Shown one piece after another: positions 1-9,133 of a stretch of DNA of 64,000 nucleotides. The notes under the pieces are model-generated. The model did no database searches, was not told the DNA's origin, and was given only the letters and a program-made list of their open reading frames with translations. The stretch lies in assembly GCA_022801715.1 (NCBI GenBank), contig JAAWSV010000003.1:29969-93968 (forward strand), in the 5' to 3' direction. Positions within the stretch are counted from its first letter, which is position 1, and each line of letters begins with the position of its first letter. The position numbers were made by a program, and so were the translations under genes. Source of the DNA: Oscillospiraceae bacterium. Lineage in GTDB: Bacteria > Bacillota > Clostridia > Oscillospirales > Oscillospiraceae.

Positions 1-1
1 T

Positions 2-283
2 GAGTACACGCTCTTGGGACTGCCCGTCCCAGACTTGGTGCTCTATTTGGACCTGCCCTTCGAGCTCTCCGAGGCGCTGATCCGCCAACGGGCGGCGCAG
101 AGCGGTCAGACCGACATCCACGAGGCGGACGTGGCCTACCTGCGCCAGTGCCGGGAGAACGCTCAAGAGGTGGTGCGTCTGGCCGGCTGGCGCCGGGTGG
201 ACTGCCAGCGGGATGGGATTCTTCGCACCGTGGAGGACATCCATGAGGAGGTCTATCGCTTGGCGCATCCGCTGCTGGGATGA
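2..283 (+). CDS. tmk: Thymidylate kinase, C-terminal part (5' end outside window)
   Basis: Only the last 93 codons lie in the window; the frame is open to the first base, so the true start is upstream. The visible part carries the family pattern LPxPDLVLYLDLP, followed by a region rich in Arg and acidic residues (the mobile lid in this family) and a closing helix. dTMP kinase makes dTDP from dTMP and ATP in the cytosol. The ATP-binding P-loop is not in the window, so the call rests on the C-terminal half only. A related deoxynucleoside kinase is possible but less likely. Confidence 0.75.
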   Translation, partial: EYTLLGLPVPDLVLYLDLPFELSEALIRQRAAQSGQTDIHEADVAYLRQCRENAQEVVRLAGWRRVDCQRDGILRTVEDIHEEVYRLAHPLLG

Positions 284-295
284 GAAGATAAAAAG

Positions 296-320
296 GGGAG
301 ACGCAGAAGCTGCGTCTCCC
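296..320. terminator. Stem-loop terminator between converging genes
   Basis: An 11-base perfect stem (GGGAGACGCAG / CTGCGTCTCCC) with a two-base loop lies between the 3' ends of tmk and the minus-strand Cys-rich gene. On the minus strand the stem is followed by a short T run, so it suits the Cys-rich gene best; it may also stop transcription from tmk. Confidence 0.6.
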
Positions 321-339
321 GGCTATGGAGGATTGTCCG

Positions 340-513
340 TCAGCAACAGCAGTCACAGCCGTTGTCGGTGGAGACACCGGCCACATTGCCGTTACCGCAG
401 CCGCAGTTATTGCATCTGCAGTTGTTGCAGCCGCAGCCGTTGTTTCCCATACCGCAGCTGAGGAGCAGTACGATCAGGATAATCCACAGGCAGTTGTTAT
501 TGTTGTTCCACAT
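340..513 (-). CDS. Cys-rich small membrane peptide (chorion-class HCB-13-like)
   Basis: A 57-residue peptide. The start at 513 is chosen because it follows a GAGGTGAC ribosome site at normal spacing; an in-frame start at 585 would add 24 residues without such a site. It begins with a run of Asn, then one hydrophobic helix (CLWIILIVLLLSC), then a tail of CGC, NNC, CRC and CGC repeats ending in CDCCC. It resembles small clostridial proteins named 'chorion class high-cysteine protein' by analogy only. It is probably membrane-anchored, with a Cys-rich face able to bind metal or form disulfides. The function is unknown. It is monocistronic and converges on tmk. Confidence 0.7.
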   Translation of the reverse strand: MWNNNNNCLWIILIVLLLSCGMGNNGCGCNNCRCNNCGCGNGNVAGVSTDNGCDCCC

Positions 514-591
514 AGTTGTCACCTCACTTTGAAAGCTCTGTGCTATCATATGAGGTAAAAGGACAATTGGAGCTTGGCCACACAAAATTTT

Positions 592-801
592 TCAAAAAAA
601 TTTTTCTGCCTCATCGTCAGCCGGCCCCTGATAGAGGGGAACATCCTCCTCCACCTCCTGCGGCAGCTTACACAGCGTGCCGATGAACTGGAACAGAGGC
701 GTGTCAAGCTCCGTATGGAGCCGCTGAAGGATCTGTATAGCATCTTCCTTGGTAAGTACAGGCTGACCTCCCGAGTTTGGTGTGTGGTTTGATGATACCA
801 C
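592..801 (-). CDS. Small acidic hypothetical protein, start uncertain
   Basis: An open frame of up to 69 residues with a credible composition (a segment LTKEDAIQILQRLHTEL, then an acidic tail ending DDEAEKFF). The longest start (GTG at 801) overlaps the -10 box of the promoter at 792-820, so translation should begin later. A GGGAGGT site lies about 45 bases in, but no ATG, GTG or TTG follows it in frame. Either the start codon is unusual or the frame is not a gene. It is divergent from mltG. No family recognised. Confidence 0.35.
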   Translation of the reverse strand: MVSSNHTPNSGGQPVLTKEDAIQILQRLHTELDTPLFQFIGTLCKLPQEVEEDVPLYQGPADDEAEKFF

Positions 802-820
802 AGCGGCTTTCTCCGGTCAA
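792..820 (-). promoter_or_regulatory. Sigma-A promoter reading leftward
   Basis: On the minus strand TTGACC (815-820) is followed 17 bases later by TATCAT (792-797). It would drive the small acidic frame and possibly the Cys-rich peptide beyond it. Confidence 0.5.
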
Positions 821-903
821 GGCGGCCTCTCCGGATACAGAATACAAAAAGCACTCCCGCGCCCTGACAGGCCGGGACATGGAAAAGGATGGTGACCTCA
901 AGC

Positions 904-2073
904 ATGAGTGAGAACGAGCACAACACCACCGGTTGGGACCGGGAGCAGGTCCGCCGGGAGGCGGAGAAGAGCCGGAGCGGCGCCCAGCACGCACAGGGCC
1001 AGCGCCCGCCCCAGCGTCGGCGGAAGAAGAAGCGGGGGAACCCGATTTTGGGCTTCCTCATCTATATTGTCTTTGTGGTGGTCTCCTCGGCGCTGCTGGC
1101 GGGAGTCGGCTGGCTCTTGGCCAACGACCTGTGCGCGCTGAACAAGGAGATGGCCGAGGCCACCATCGAGGTGACCAAGGAGGACAACGTAAATTCGGTG
1201 GCCACCAAGCTCAAGGAGGCGGGGCTTATTGAGTACAAGTGGTTCTTCAAGCTCTTCGCTTGGGTCTCCAGCGCCGACGAGAAGATCGGCGAGGGCACCT
1301 ACACCCTGACCACCGACATGGATTACCGGGCGCTGATTGTCGGCATGATGAGCAAAACCGGCCAGAACCTGACCGCGGAGACGGTGAAGGTCACCATACC
1401 TGAGGGCTATTCCGTGGCCCAGATCATCCGCCTTCTGGCGGAGAAGGGGGTCAATACGGAGGAGGCCCTTACCGAGGCGGCCCAGAGCCACAAGTACACC
1501 GAGTACGAGTTTGTGGACAACGAGAACTTGGGCAATATCAGCCGTCTGGAGGGCTACCTCTACCCGGATACCTACGAGTTCTACGTGGGAGAGAAGGCCT
1601 CCAACGCCTTGGGCCGCCTTCTGAAGAACTTCAGCCTGAAGATGGACGAGGAGATGCTGGAGCTGATTGAGAACTCCGGCCACAGCATGAAGGAGATCCT
1701 GACCATTGCCTCCCTCATCGAGCGTGAGACCGACGGCGGCGACCGCAGCACCATCGCCTCGGTGATTTACAACCGCATCAATAACCCCGGCTATGAGACC
1801 GGCGGTCTGCTTCAGATCGACGCCGCCTTGGTCTACGCCACGGGGCACAATGAGCTGACAGAGGAGGACAAGGCGGTGGACAGCCCCTATAACCTCTATA
1901 CCCACAAGGGCTTGCCCCCCACGCCCATCGCCAACCCCGGCATGGCCGCCATCAAGGCCGCCCTCCAGCCGGCCACCACGGACTACTACTACTACGTCTT
2001 GGGCAAGGACGGCAAGCACATTTTCAGCAAGACCTACAGCGAGCACCAGCAGGTGATCGCCGGCTTAGGGTGA
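904..2073 (+). CDS. mltG: Endolytic murein transglycosylase MltG
   Basis: 389 residues, normal for the family. MltG cleaves nascent peptidoglycan strands at the outer face of the membrane and sets glycan length. A Gln/Arg-rich cytosolic tail is followed by one membrane helix near residues 45-70, then a LysM-like part and the YceG domain with the catalytic Glu in the SLIERETDGG motif and the following ASVIYNRI and GLPPTPIANPG motifs. The start at 904 has a GGTGA site eight bases upstream; a start at 889 has none at workable spacing. Its stop sits just before trhP, the same mltG-then-trhP order as around yrrL-yrrN-yrrO in Bacillus subtilis. Confidence 0.93.
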   Translation: MSENEHNTTGWDREQVRREAEKSRSGAQHAQGQRPPQRRRKKKRGNPILGFLIYIVFVVVSSALLAGVGWLLANDLCALNKEMAEATIEVTKEDNVNSVATKLKEAGLIEYKWFFKLFAWVSSADEKIGEGTYTLTTDMDYRALIVGMMSKTGQNLTAETVKVTIPEGYSVAQIIRLLAEKGVNTEEALTEAAQSHKYTEYEFVDNENLGNISRLEGYLYPDTYEFYVGEKASNALGRLLKNFSLKMDEEMLELIENSGHSMKEILTIASLIERETDGGDRSTIASVIYNRINNPGYETGGLLQIDAALVYATGHNELTEEDKAVDSPYNLYTHKGLPPTPIANPGMAAIKAALQPATTDYYYYVLGKDGKHIFSKTYSEHQQVIAGLG

Positions 2074-2078
2074 TTGCC

Positions 2079-3311
2079 ATGGAGCGGACAAAGCCGGAGC
2101 TCCTCTCCCCGGCGGGGGATATGGAGAAGCTGAAAATGGCCGTAGCCTACGGCGCGGACGCGGTCTATTTGGCCGGAAATGAGTTCGGTATGCGCTCCTT
2201 CGCCGGGAATTTCCCGGCGGAGGAGCTCTCGGAGGCGGTGGACTACTGCCACAGCCGGGGTGTCCGGGTCCATGTGACTTGCAACACCATGCCCCGCAAC
2301 GACGAGGCGGACCGCCTGCCGGAGTGGCTCTCCTTTTTGGAGAGCATCCATGTGGACGCGGTGATTTTAGCGGATGTGGGCACACTGGCCGCGGCCCTTC
2401 GGCACGCCCCCCACGTAGAGCGGCACATCTCCACACAGGCCAGCGTGGTGAACTACCGCAGCGCCGCCGCTTGGTACGACCTGGGGGCCAGCCGGGTGAT
2501 CCTGGCCCGGGAGCTGAGTATAGAGGAGATCAGGACCATCCGGGACCGGACACCACCGGCGCTGGAGCTGGAGGCGTTCGTCCACGGAGCCATGTGTGTC
2601 AGCTACTCAGGGCGGTGCCTGCTCTCCAACTACATGACCGGCCGGGACTCCAACCGGGGCGCCTGCGCCCAGCCCTGCCGCTACCAGTACGCCTTGGTGG
2701 AGGCAAAGCGGCCGGGGGAGTATTTCCCCATCTATGAGGACCAGCGGGGCAGCTACATCATGAACTCCCGGGATATGTGCATGATCGACCACTTGGACGA
2801 TCTGATTGCCGCCGGTCTCTCCAGCCTGAAGATCGAGGGACGGGCCAAGTCCTCCTACTATGCCGGCATTGTCACCGCCGCCTACCGGCAGGTGCTGGAC
2901 GCGGTGTGGGAGGGACGGACGCCGGACCCGGTGTGGCGGGAGGAGGTGGAGCGGGTGAGCCACCGCCACTACTCCACCGGCTTCTACTACGGCCAGCCGG
3001 GCCAGTATACCGAGGACGCCCGGTACATCCGGGAGTGGCAGGTGCTGGCCGTGGTGGAGCGATGCAGCGAGGACGGTACAGCGGAGCTGACTTTGCGCAA
3101 CAAGTTTGCCGCCGGGGACAAGATCGAGGTGGTAGGCCCGGGCCTGCGCCCCTTTGCCATGACCGCCCCGGCCATGACAGGGGAGGAGGGGGAGCCTCTT
3201 ACCGAGGTGCGAAAACCCCAGATGCGCTTCACCATGCGCCTGCCCCAATACGCCCCGCCCCTGAGCATCGTGCGAGCCCAGCGAAGCCTGTCCCCAAACA
3301 GCCAAACATGA
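2079..3311 (+). CDS. trhP: U32-family tRNA hydroxylation protein TrhP-like
   Basis: 410 residues of the U32 'peptidase' family. TrhP members use prephenate to make 5-hydroxyuridine at the wobble base of tRNA. The start motif ELLSPAGDMEKLKMA and the family signature EAFVHGAMCVSYSGRC, followed by GACAQPCRY, are intact; the conserved Cys residues are those expected of this family. The start at 2079 follows an AGGGTGA site; GTG at 2070 overlapping the mltG stop is the alternative. It lies five bases after mltG and is probably cotranscribed. A distinct U32 role (for example ubiquinone-type hydroxylation) is unlikely in this context. Confidence 0.85.
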   Translation: MERTKPELLSPAGDMEKLKMAVAYGADAVYLAGNEFGMRSFAGNFPAEELSEAVDYCHSRGVRVHVTCNTMPRNDEADRLPEWLSFLESIHVDAVILADVGTLAAALRHAPHVERHISTQASVVNYRSAAAWYDLGASRVILARELSIEEIRTIRDRTPPALELEAFVHGAMCVSYSGRCLLSNYMTGRDSNRGACAQPCRYQYALVEAKRPGEYFPIYEDQRGSYIMNSRDMCMIDHLDDLIAAGLSSLKIEGRAKSSYYAGIVTAAYRQVLDAVWEGRTPDPVWREEVERVSHRHYSTGFYYGQPGQYTEDARYIREWQVLAVVERCSEDGTAELTLRNKFAAGDKIEVVGPGLRPFAMTAPAMTGEEGEPLTEVRKPQMRFTMRLPQYAPPLSIVRAQRSLSPNSQT

Positions 3312-3317
3312 AAAAAC

Positions 3318-3358
3318 AAAACAGGAGATATCGACATTTCTGCGATATCTCCTGTTTT
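3318..3358 (+). terminator. Rho-independent terminator of mltG-trhP
   Basis: A 16-base perfect stem (3318-3333 with 3343-3358), nine-base loop, ending in TTTT. It lies seven bases after the trhP stop and separates it from the efflux operon promoter. Confidence 0.9.
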
Positions 3359-3446
3359 CCTGTCCACTCCACCGGCGGTAGGTTGCTTTTTCCTCGACCG
3401 GCTGGTATAAACCATATTGTTCACAGTTTTTTCACAAGGGAAGGCA

Positions 3447-3475
3447 TTGACAAAAGGGGGCGCTGTCCCTATAAT
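3447..3475 (+). promoter_or_regulatory. Consensus sigma-A promoter of the RND efflux operon
   Basis: TTGACA (3447-3452), a 17-base spacer and TATAAT (3470-3475): both hexamers match the consensus exactly. It lies 80 bases before the first gene and directly before the palindromic operator, so a strong promoter appears to be held by a repressor. Confidence 0.92.
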
Positions 3476-3478
3476 GAG

Positions 3479-3506
3479 AAAGCCGACCGACCGGTCGGTC
3501 GGCTTT
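3479..3506. promoter_or_regulatory. TetR-type palindromic operator over the transcription start
   Basis: A perfect 28-base palindrome with core GACCGACCGGTCGGTC begins four bases after the -10 box and so covers the expected start point. The core is a common TetR/AcrR operator type. The last gene of the operon encodes a TetR repressor, so autoregulation is the simple reading. The palindrome could also form a stem in the RNA, but it has only a short T run after it. Confidence 0.82.
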
Positions 3507-3554
3507 TTGTGTACCAATTTTCACCGCGCAATACAAAGCAAAAGGAGCTTAGGC

Positions 3555-4907
3555 ATGAAACGGATCACAGCACTTGTATTGACAGTCATACTGTTGGTGC
3601 TCTTGGCGGCTACGCCCACCTTGGCCGAGGGGGGTACAGGAGAGCTGGTCACGCCGCCCCAAGCAGCGGCGGAGGGCCTTCGTCAGGAGAGCGGCGAGGG
3701 CATCCCAACAGACGCGGCGGTCCCCGAATCGGGAGAGGAAACCCCTGTGAGCCCCATCCCCGAGGTCCCGGAGGACCCGGCGGTGCGGGAGGAGCTGGGT
3801 ATCGCCGATGACCCTGTGGTCCTCACCGGCTGGGCCAAGGAGCTGGCGGACTTCCGCTCTGAACAGGGGGAGGTGCTGCCCTTCGGCACCCTGCGGGAGC
3901 GGTTGGAGAAAAATAACTACAACGTGAAAAACCTGAGGGAGCAGATCGCCGACCTCTCCGACATCAGCGTGGGCAGCCTCAACAGCGCCATCGGTGAGCT
4001 GCGCAAGCTGGACAGCGCCCTCAACGGGGCACTGGGGGGCATCCAAGGGATGGACCCCGCCTTGGCGGGCACCTTGGGCCTTCTCCTCCAAGTGAACAGC
4101 GCCAACATCGGCAGCCAGATCTCCACCCTGAACGGCCAGATTGACAGCCTGAAGGTCTCCAAGCGCACCGGGGAGAACTCCCTGAAAAACGGCATCGACC
4201 AGATCGTCAAGGGCACCGAGACCCTCTACATAGCCATTGCCACCATGGAGGCCAACTTGGGGAGCATCGAGCGGGGCCTCCAGACCTTGGACCGGGCCAT
4301 AGCCATCTACGAGAAGCAGTACGAGCTGGGCATGGCCTCCCTCTACGATTTGGAGTCCATGCGTCACCAGCGCGACAGCGCCGTCAGCTCCCTCCAAGGC
4401 CTGCTGTTCCAGATCAGGAGCAGTAAGATCACCTTAGAGGGCATGTGCGGCCTGCCCCTCACCGGCACCACCCGCTTGGAGTACTTGGTGATTCCCAGCG
4501 AGGAGGCCGTAAACGGCGTGGATTTTGACGGGGAGGTCCGCCGGGCCATGGGAAAGAACGTGGACGTGATGAACGCCCGCGTTCAAGAGGACTACGACCA
4601 CAGCGACGCCAACGAGTACGCAGTGAAGGCGGCGGAGGACTCCTTTACCTACAACTTCAAGGTGATCTGCCTCACCGTAGGGGAGAAGTGGCGGCTCACC
4701 GAGGCCGCCCGGGAGACCTTGACCTTCCAGCGGCGAACCTTTGAGATTACCGCCAAAAAGTACGATTTAGGCATGGTCTCCGAGGAGGAGTACCTGTCCG
4801 GGAAAAACGACGTACTCCAAGCGGAGAGTGATTTGTATAACACCCAGATCGAGCTTTTCAGCGCCTATAATAACTACACTTGGGCCCGTGACTACGGCAT
4901 CGTATAA
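3555..4907 (+). CDS. TolC-family efflux protein (secreted)
   Basis: 450 residues. A signal peptide (ALVLTVILLVLLAATPTLA) is followed by a Pro/Glu-rich linker and long helical repeats with heptads typical of TolC-like outer membrane factors (AIATMEANLGSIERGLQTL in the first half, TFEITAKKYDLGMVSEEEY in the second). The start at 3555 has an AAAGGAG site. It is first in the four-gene RND operon. In a cell without an outer membrane the protein cannot be a classical trans-outer-membrane duct; it may form a periplasm-like tunnel across the wall. A TolC fold in a presumed monoderm is odd but known in Clostridia. Confidence 0.8.
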   Translation: MKRITALVLTVILLVLLAATPTLAEGGTGELVTPPQAAAEGLRQESGEGIPTDAAVPESGEETPVSPIPEVPEDPAVREELGIADDPVVLTGWAKELADFRSEQGEVLPFGTLRERLEKNNYNVKNLREQIADLSDISVGSLNSAIGELRKLDSALNGALGGIQGMDPALAGTLGLLLQVNSANIGSQISTLNGQIDSLKVSKRTGENSLKNGIDQIVKGTETLYIAIATMEANLGSIERGLQTLDRAIAIYEKQYELGMASLYDLESMRHQRDSAVSSLQGLLFQIRSSKITLEGMCGLPLTGTTRLEYLVIPSEEAVNGVDFDGEVRRAMGKNVDVMNARVQEDYDHSDANEYAVKAAEDSFTYNFKVICLTVGEKWRLTEAARETLTFQRRTFEITAKKYDLGMVSEEEYLSGKNDVLQAESDLYNTQIELFSAYNNYTWARDYGIV

Positions 4908-4919
4908 AGGAGAGACCAT

Positions 4920-6014
4920 ATGAAGCAGAGACTGACAGCCCTCGCCCTATCGGTGATGCTGGCGTTGAGCCTGATCGGCTGCGCGGCCGACGGGGGAGAG
5001 GAGAGCGAACCGCCCAAGGAGGGCACCGCGGTGGAGGTGATCACCGTGGAGCGGGGCGAAATTTTCAACGAGAGCACCGTTACCGGCAGCGTGCTGGCCA
5101 ACCGGGATATCCCCATCATGCCCCCGGTGTCCGGCCGGGTGAAGGAGGTGGCGGTGAAGGCCGGCGACATGGTGGCCGAGGGCGATGTGCTCTTCACCAT
5201 GGATACCGCCGACCTCCGGGATACCTATAGCGCCCTGATTGACACCTACACCCGCACCAAGACCCTCTTGGACGAGCAGGTCCGCCAGACCCAGCAGAGC
5301 TTGGACAACCTGCGCTCCCTCTATGAGATCGGGGCGGTGTCCCGGAACAACGTGGAGCAGACGGAGCTGGCCCTCCTTCAGGCCCAGACCAGCCGGGAAA
5401 CCACGCTGGCCCAGCTGAACGCCGACGATCTGATGGAGACCTTAGCTGATCCGGCAGTTCGCGCCACCATCAGCGGCACTGTGTCCAGTGTGGGTGTCAC
5501 CGCCGGGGTGATGGCCGCCAACACCGGCGTAGGCGTGGTGGTCAGCGAGATCGGCAAGCCGCAGGCGGTGGTGGGCATCTCCGAGGTGCTGCTGCCCTAT
5601 GTCCACGTGGGAGATGAGGTGCAGGTGACCCTGTCCTCCTCCGATGTCCCCGTCACCGGCACCGTAGACGGCGTGGCCTCCGCCCTGAACGGCCAGACCG
5701 CCCTCTATCAGGTCCATGTGGACCTCCCGGAGGAGGTCGAAGCCGCCATAGGCATGTTTGCCAAGGTGGTTTTCCGCACAGAGATACGCTATGACGCGGT
5801 ATTGGCCCCCACGGAGTCCATCATCACCGACGGACTGGAGCAGTATGTATACGTGGTGGAGGAGGGAACCGCTCGCCGCCGCAGCGTCACCACGGGTCTG
5901 GTCAGCGGGACCATGACCGAGATCACCACCGGCCTCTCAGAGGGGGAGACCTTGGTCACCGTGGGCCAGAGCTACCTCACCGACGGCGCGGCGGTGCGGG
6001 TCGTGGAGGGCTGA
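4920..6014 (+). CDS. RND efflux periplasmic adaptor, lipoprotein
   Basis: 364 residues. The lipobox LSLIGC puts the lipid anchor on Cys21. Then come a beta-barrel edge, a biotinyl-lipoyl half (PPVSGRVKEVAVKAGDMVAEGDVLF), a helical hairpin (about residues 98-165), the second lipoyl half (ATISGTVSSVGVTAG) and the barrel plus membrane-proximal domains. This is the HlyD/AcrA adaptor order. It links the inner-membrane pump to the TolC-like protein. It starts 12 bases after the previous stop with an AAGGAGAG site. Confidence 0.9.
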   Translation: MKQRLTALALSVMLALSLIGCAADGGEESEPPKEGTAVEVITVERGEIFNESTVTGSVLANRDIPIMPPVSGRVKEVAVKAGDMVAEGDVLFTMDTADLRDTYSALIDTYTRTKTLLDEQVRQTQQSLDNLRSLYEIGAVSRNNVEQTELALLQAQTSRETTLAQLNADDLMETLADPAVRATISGTVSSVGVTAGVMAANTGVGVVVSEIGKPQAVVGISEVLLPYVHVGDEVQVTLSSSDVPVTGTVDGVASALNGQTALYQVHVDLPEEVEAAIGMFAKVVFRTEIRYDAVLAPTESIITDGLEQYVYVVEEGTARRRSVTTGLVSGTMTEITTGLSEGETLVTVGQSYLTDGAAVRVVEG

Positions 6015-6019
6015 GGCCG

Positions 6020-9000
6020 ATGAAACTTGTTTCCTTTTGCATCAAGCACCGGGTGACCACCATCATGGCCTGTGTCATTGTGGCCATCTTCGGATTTATG
6101 GGCTTTACCAAGCTGCCCTTGGCGCTGATGCCCGACATTGAGCTGCCCATGGCGGTGGTATTCTCCACCTACACCGGGGCAGGGCCTCAGGAGGTGGAGA
6201 ATCTCCTCACCCGGACTTTGGAGAGCGCCTGCGCCTCCGTGTCCGGCATGGAGGAGCTCCAGTCCATCTCCAGCGAGGGGAGCTCCATTGTCATGGTTAC
6301 CTTTGCCGATGGTACCAACATGGACAACGCCTTGGTGGACCTGCGGGAGAAGATCGACATGGTGAAGAGCTATCTCCCCGACGATGCCTCCGCCCCCACG
6401 GTGATGGCCATCAACGTGGACGCTATGCCCGTGATGCAGATTGCCTTGAAAGGCACCGCCCTCCCCAGCCTCCAGACCATCGCCGAGGACACGCTGTCCC
6501 CGGCCTTGGAGCGGATTGACGGCGTGGCCTCGGTGGACATTTTAGGCGGCTACGCCAACGAGATCGCGGTGGAGACATACAGCGAAAAGCTCTCAGGCTA
6601 TGGCCTATCCATCAGCTACATCGCCCAGATTCTCACCGCGGAAAATTTAGCTCTGCCTGCCGGCAGCGTGGACAACGGGACCCAGACCCTCACTGTCCGC
6701 ACCGACGGGGAGTTCTCCTCTATTGACGACGTGAGAAGCTGCCTGCTGCCTCTGCCTGCCGGCGGCACCGTCCGCTTGGACGAGGTGGCCAACGTCTATC
6801 TCAAGCCGCAGGAGCAGAGCATCATCGCCAAGGTGGATGGGGAGTCCTGTATTATCCTGTCGGTAAATAAGCAGTCCGGCGTGAATACGGTCCAGACCGC
6901 CCAGCGGGTACAGAGGACCTTGGACCAGCTCACCAAGGAAAATCCCACCCTGAACTGGATGGTCTTGATGGACCAGAGTGACTTCATCAACTTGGCTGTC
7001 AACAGCGCCATCACCAACATCATCTTAGGCGTGCTCTTGGCCGCCGTGGTGCTGTTTGTATTCCTGCGTGACTGGGGCGCCACCTTGGTGATCTCCTTGG
7101 CCATGCCTCTTTGTATTGTGGCGGTGTTCCTCATTATGCAGGTGTTGGGTATCACCATGAATATGATGAGCCTTGGCGGCGTGGCTATGGGCGTGGGCAT
7201 GATCGTGGATAACTCCATCGTGGTGCTGGAGAATATCTTCCACTACCGTGCCGACGGCTTCAACAACTTCGAGGCCTGTACCAAGGGCACCGGTGAGGTG
7301 GCGCTGTCCATCTCCGCCTCCACACTGACCACCGTGGCGGTGTTCCTGCCTTTGGGACTCACCGGCGGTCTGGTGGGGATGATGTTCTATGACTTCTGCC
7401 TGACGATCTGCGCGCTGATGCTCACCTCTCTGGTGGTGTCGCTGACTATCGTGCCCCTCTTCAGCTACGCGCTCTTGGGCCGGGGAAGCAAGAATTTGCA
7501 GACCATGGCCCAAGCCATCGAGGGCGCGGGGGAGCGAAAGTCCACAGCCAGAGCCCGCATGACAGCTTGGTACCGGGACCGGCTGCGCTTCTTTGTTACA
7601 CACCGGAAGATTGCCGTGCTGACCACCTTGGCCATGGTGGCGGTGTTCAGTCTGTCCATCTTCTTTGCCGGCTTTGAGCTGATCCCCGATATTGACCAGA
7701 GTAGCATCTCTATCAGCATCAGCCTGCCGGTGGGCGCGGAGGTCGAGGAGGCCCGGCGCATCTCCGAGCAGGTGGTGGCTGTGGCCATGGACACCGTGCC
7801 GGAGCTGGACAGCATCTACTACACCACCGGCAGCGGCATGATGAGCAGCCTTACCGGCGGCGGTGGCGCCTCGGTGTCTATGAACTTAGTCTCCCGGAGG
7901 GAGCGGGACCGCTCAGCGGAGGAGATCGCCCAGCAGCTCCGTCAGGACCTCTCCGGCATCGCCGGGGCGGAGCTCTCTGTGTCCTCGGCGGGGATGATGG
8001 ATATGTCCTCCATGACCGGCAGTGCCGTGGCCATCACCCTTACCGGCAGCGATAACGCCCTCCTCAAGGAGACAGCCGACCGGCTGGTCCGTGAGATTAC
8101 CGCCCTTCCCGACGCGGTGGAGGTTACCTCCTCTGCCTCGGAGCAGGTGCCGGCGGTGAATGTGACACTGAACCGGGACGTGGCGTCCCAGTACGGTCTC
8201 AACGCCGCCACCGTGGGCAGTGCCGTCCGCAGCCAGCTCACCGGTACCACCGCCACCGAGCTGAAGATCGGCGGTGAGGAGATCTCCGTGGTGGTCCGGG
8301 GCGACAGCGACGCGGGCAGCAGCTTGGACGCCCTGCGTTCCATGCCCATTGCCACCCCCCTGGGCTCCAGCATCCCCCTGAGTATGATTGCCGACGTGTC
8401 GGTGGAGCTGTCCCCCCAGTCCATCTACCGGGAGAACCAGAGCCGCACCATCACCGTCAGCGGCTCCAGTGCCACCGGGGACACCGTGGGCATCTACAAC
8501 ACCGTCTCGGCGATGCTGGAGGACTTCCAGACGCCGGAGGGCATTCAAGTATCCATGGGCGGCGAGAACGAGGAGATGATCGAGGCGTTTTTGGACTTGG
8601 GCTACGCCCTGTTGGTGGCTGTGGGGCTGGTGTATTTTGTGCTGGCCTCCCAGTTTGAGTCCTTCCTTATGCCGGTGATTGTCATGATGATCCTGCCGGT
8701 GGGCCTGATTGGCTCGCTGTTCCTGTTGCCCTTCTTTGGAATGAAGGTGTCCATGCTGGCCTTCGTGGGAGTGATCATGCTCTCCGGCGTGGTGGTCAAT
8801 TCCTCCATCGTGCTGGTGGACTACATCAAGATCCGCCGGGGCCGGGGGGAGGAGAAGGAGGAGGCCATATTAAATGCCTGCCCCCGCCGTGTCCGCCCGG
8901 TGCTGATGACCACGCTGACCACCGTACTGGGCCTTCTGCCCATGGCCTTCGGCGTGGGTGAGGGATCGGAGATCATGATGCCCATGGCCATCGTGATGAT

Positions 9001-9133
9001 CACGGGCTTGGTGGTCTCCACAGTGGTGACACTCTTATTTACCCCGGTGTACTACAGCCTCTTGGACAGCTTGGACACCCGCCTGCGCCGGAAGCGCCTG
9101 AAAAGGGAGGAGGCGGCGGCATGTCAAGCGTAA
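6020..9133 (+). CDS. RND multidrug efflux permease (AcrB/SwrC type)
   Basis: 1037 residues, the full RND length, with the two-fold repeat of one helix, large outer loop and five or six helices. The first half has the family start FCIKHRVTTIMA and the helix-4 segment GVAMGVGMIVDNSIVVLENI with the paired acidic charges of the proton relay. The second half has GVIMLSGVVVNSSIVLVDYI. It exports drugs or amphiphiles using the proton gradient. It begins five bases after the adaptor stop. The substrate cannot be told from sequence; SwrC-like surfactant or bile-salt export are possibilities. Confidence 0.93.
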   Translation: MKLVSFCIKHRVTTIMACVIVAIFGFMGFTKLPLALMPDIELPMAVVFSTYTGAGPQEVENLLTRTLESACASVSGMEELQSISSEGSSIVMVTFADGTNMDNALVDLREKIDMVKSYLPDDASAPTVMAINVDAMPVMQIALKGTALPSLQTIAEDTLSPALERIDGVASVDILGGYANEIAVETYSEKLSGYGLSISYIAQILTAENLALPAGSVDNGTQTLTVRTDGEFSSIDDVRSCLLPLPAGGTVRLDEVANVYLKPQEQSIIAKVDGESCIILSVNKQSGVNTVQTAQRVQRTLDQLTKENPTLNWMVLMDQSDFINLAVNSAITNIILGVLLAAVVLFVFLRDWGATLVISLAMPLCIVAVFLIMQVLGITMNMMSLGGVAMGVGMIVDNSIVVLENIFHYRADGFNNFEACTKGTGEVALSISASTLTTVAVFLPLGLTGGLVGMMFYDFCLTICALMLTSLVVSLTIVPLFSYALLGRGSKNLQTMAQAIEGAGERKSTARARMTAWYRDRLRFFVTHRKIAVLTTLAMVAVFSLSIFFAGFELIPDIDQSSISISISLPVGAEVEEARRISEQVVAVAMDTVPELDSIYYTTGSGMMSSLTGGGGASVSMNLVSRRERDRSAEEIAQQLRQDLSGIAGAELSVSSAGMMDMSSMTGSAVAITLTGSDNALLKETADRLVREITALPDAVEVTSSASEQVPAVNVTLNRDVASQYGLNAATVGSAVRSQLTGTTATELKIGGEEISVVVRGDSDAGSSLDALRSMPIATPLGSSIPLSMIADVSVELSPQSIYRENQSRTITVSGSSATGDTVGIYNTVSAMLEDFQTPEGIQVSMGGENEEMIEAFLDLGYALLVAVGLVYFVLASQFESFLMPVIVMMILPVGLIGSLFLLPFFGMKVSMLAFVGVIMLSGVVVNSSIVLVDYIKIRRGRGEEKEEAILNACPRRVRPVLMTTLTTVLGLLPMAFGVGEGSEIMMPMAIVMITGLVVSTVVTLLFTPVYYSLLDSLDTRLRRKRLKREEAAACQA

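Noticed and set aside
898..2046. A 382-codon minus-strand frame opposite mltG
   Set aside because: Shadow of mltG: Gly/Val/Leu-rich without domains, and mltG has all its catalytic motifs.
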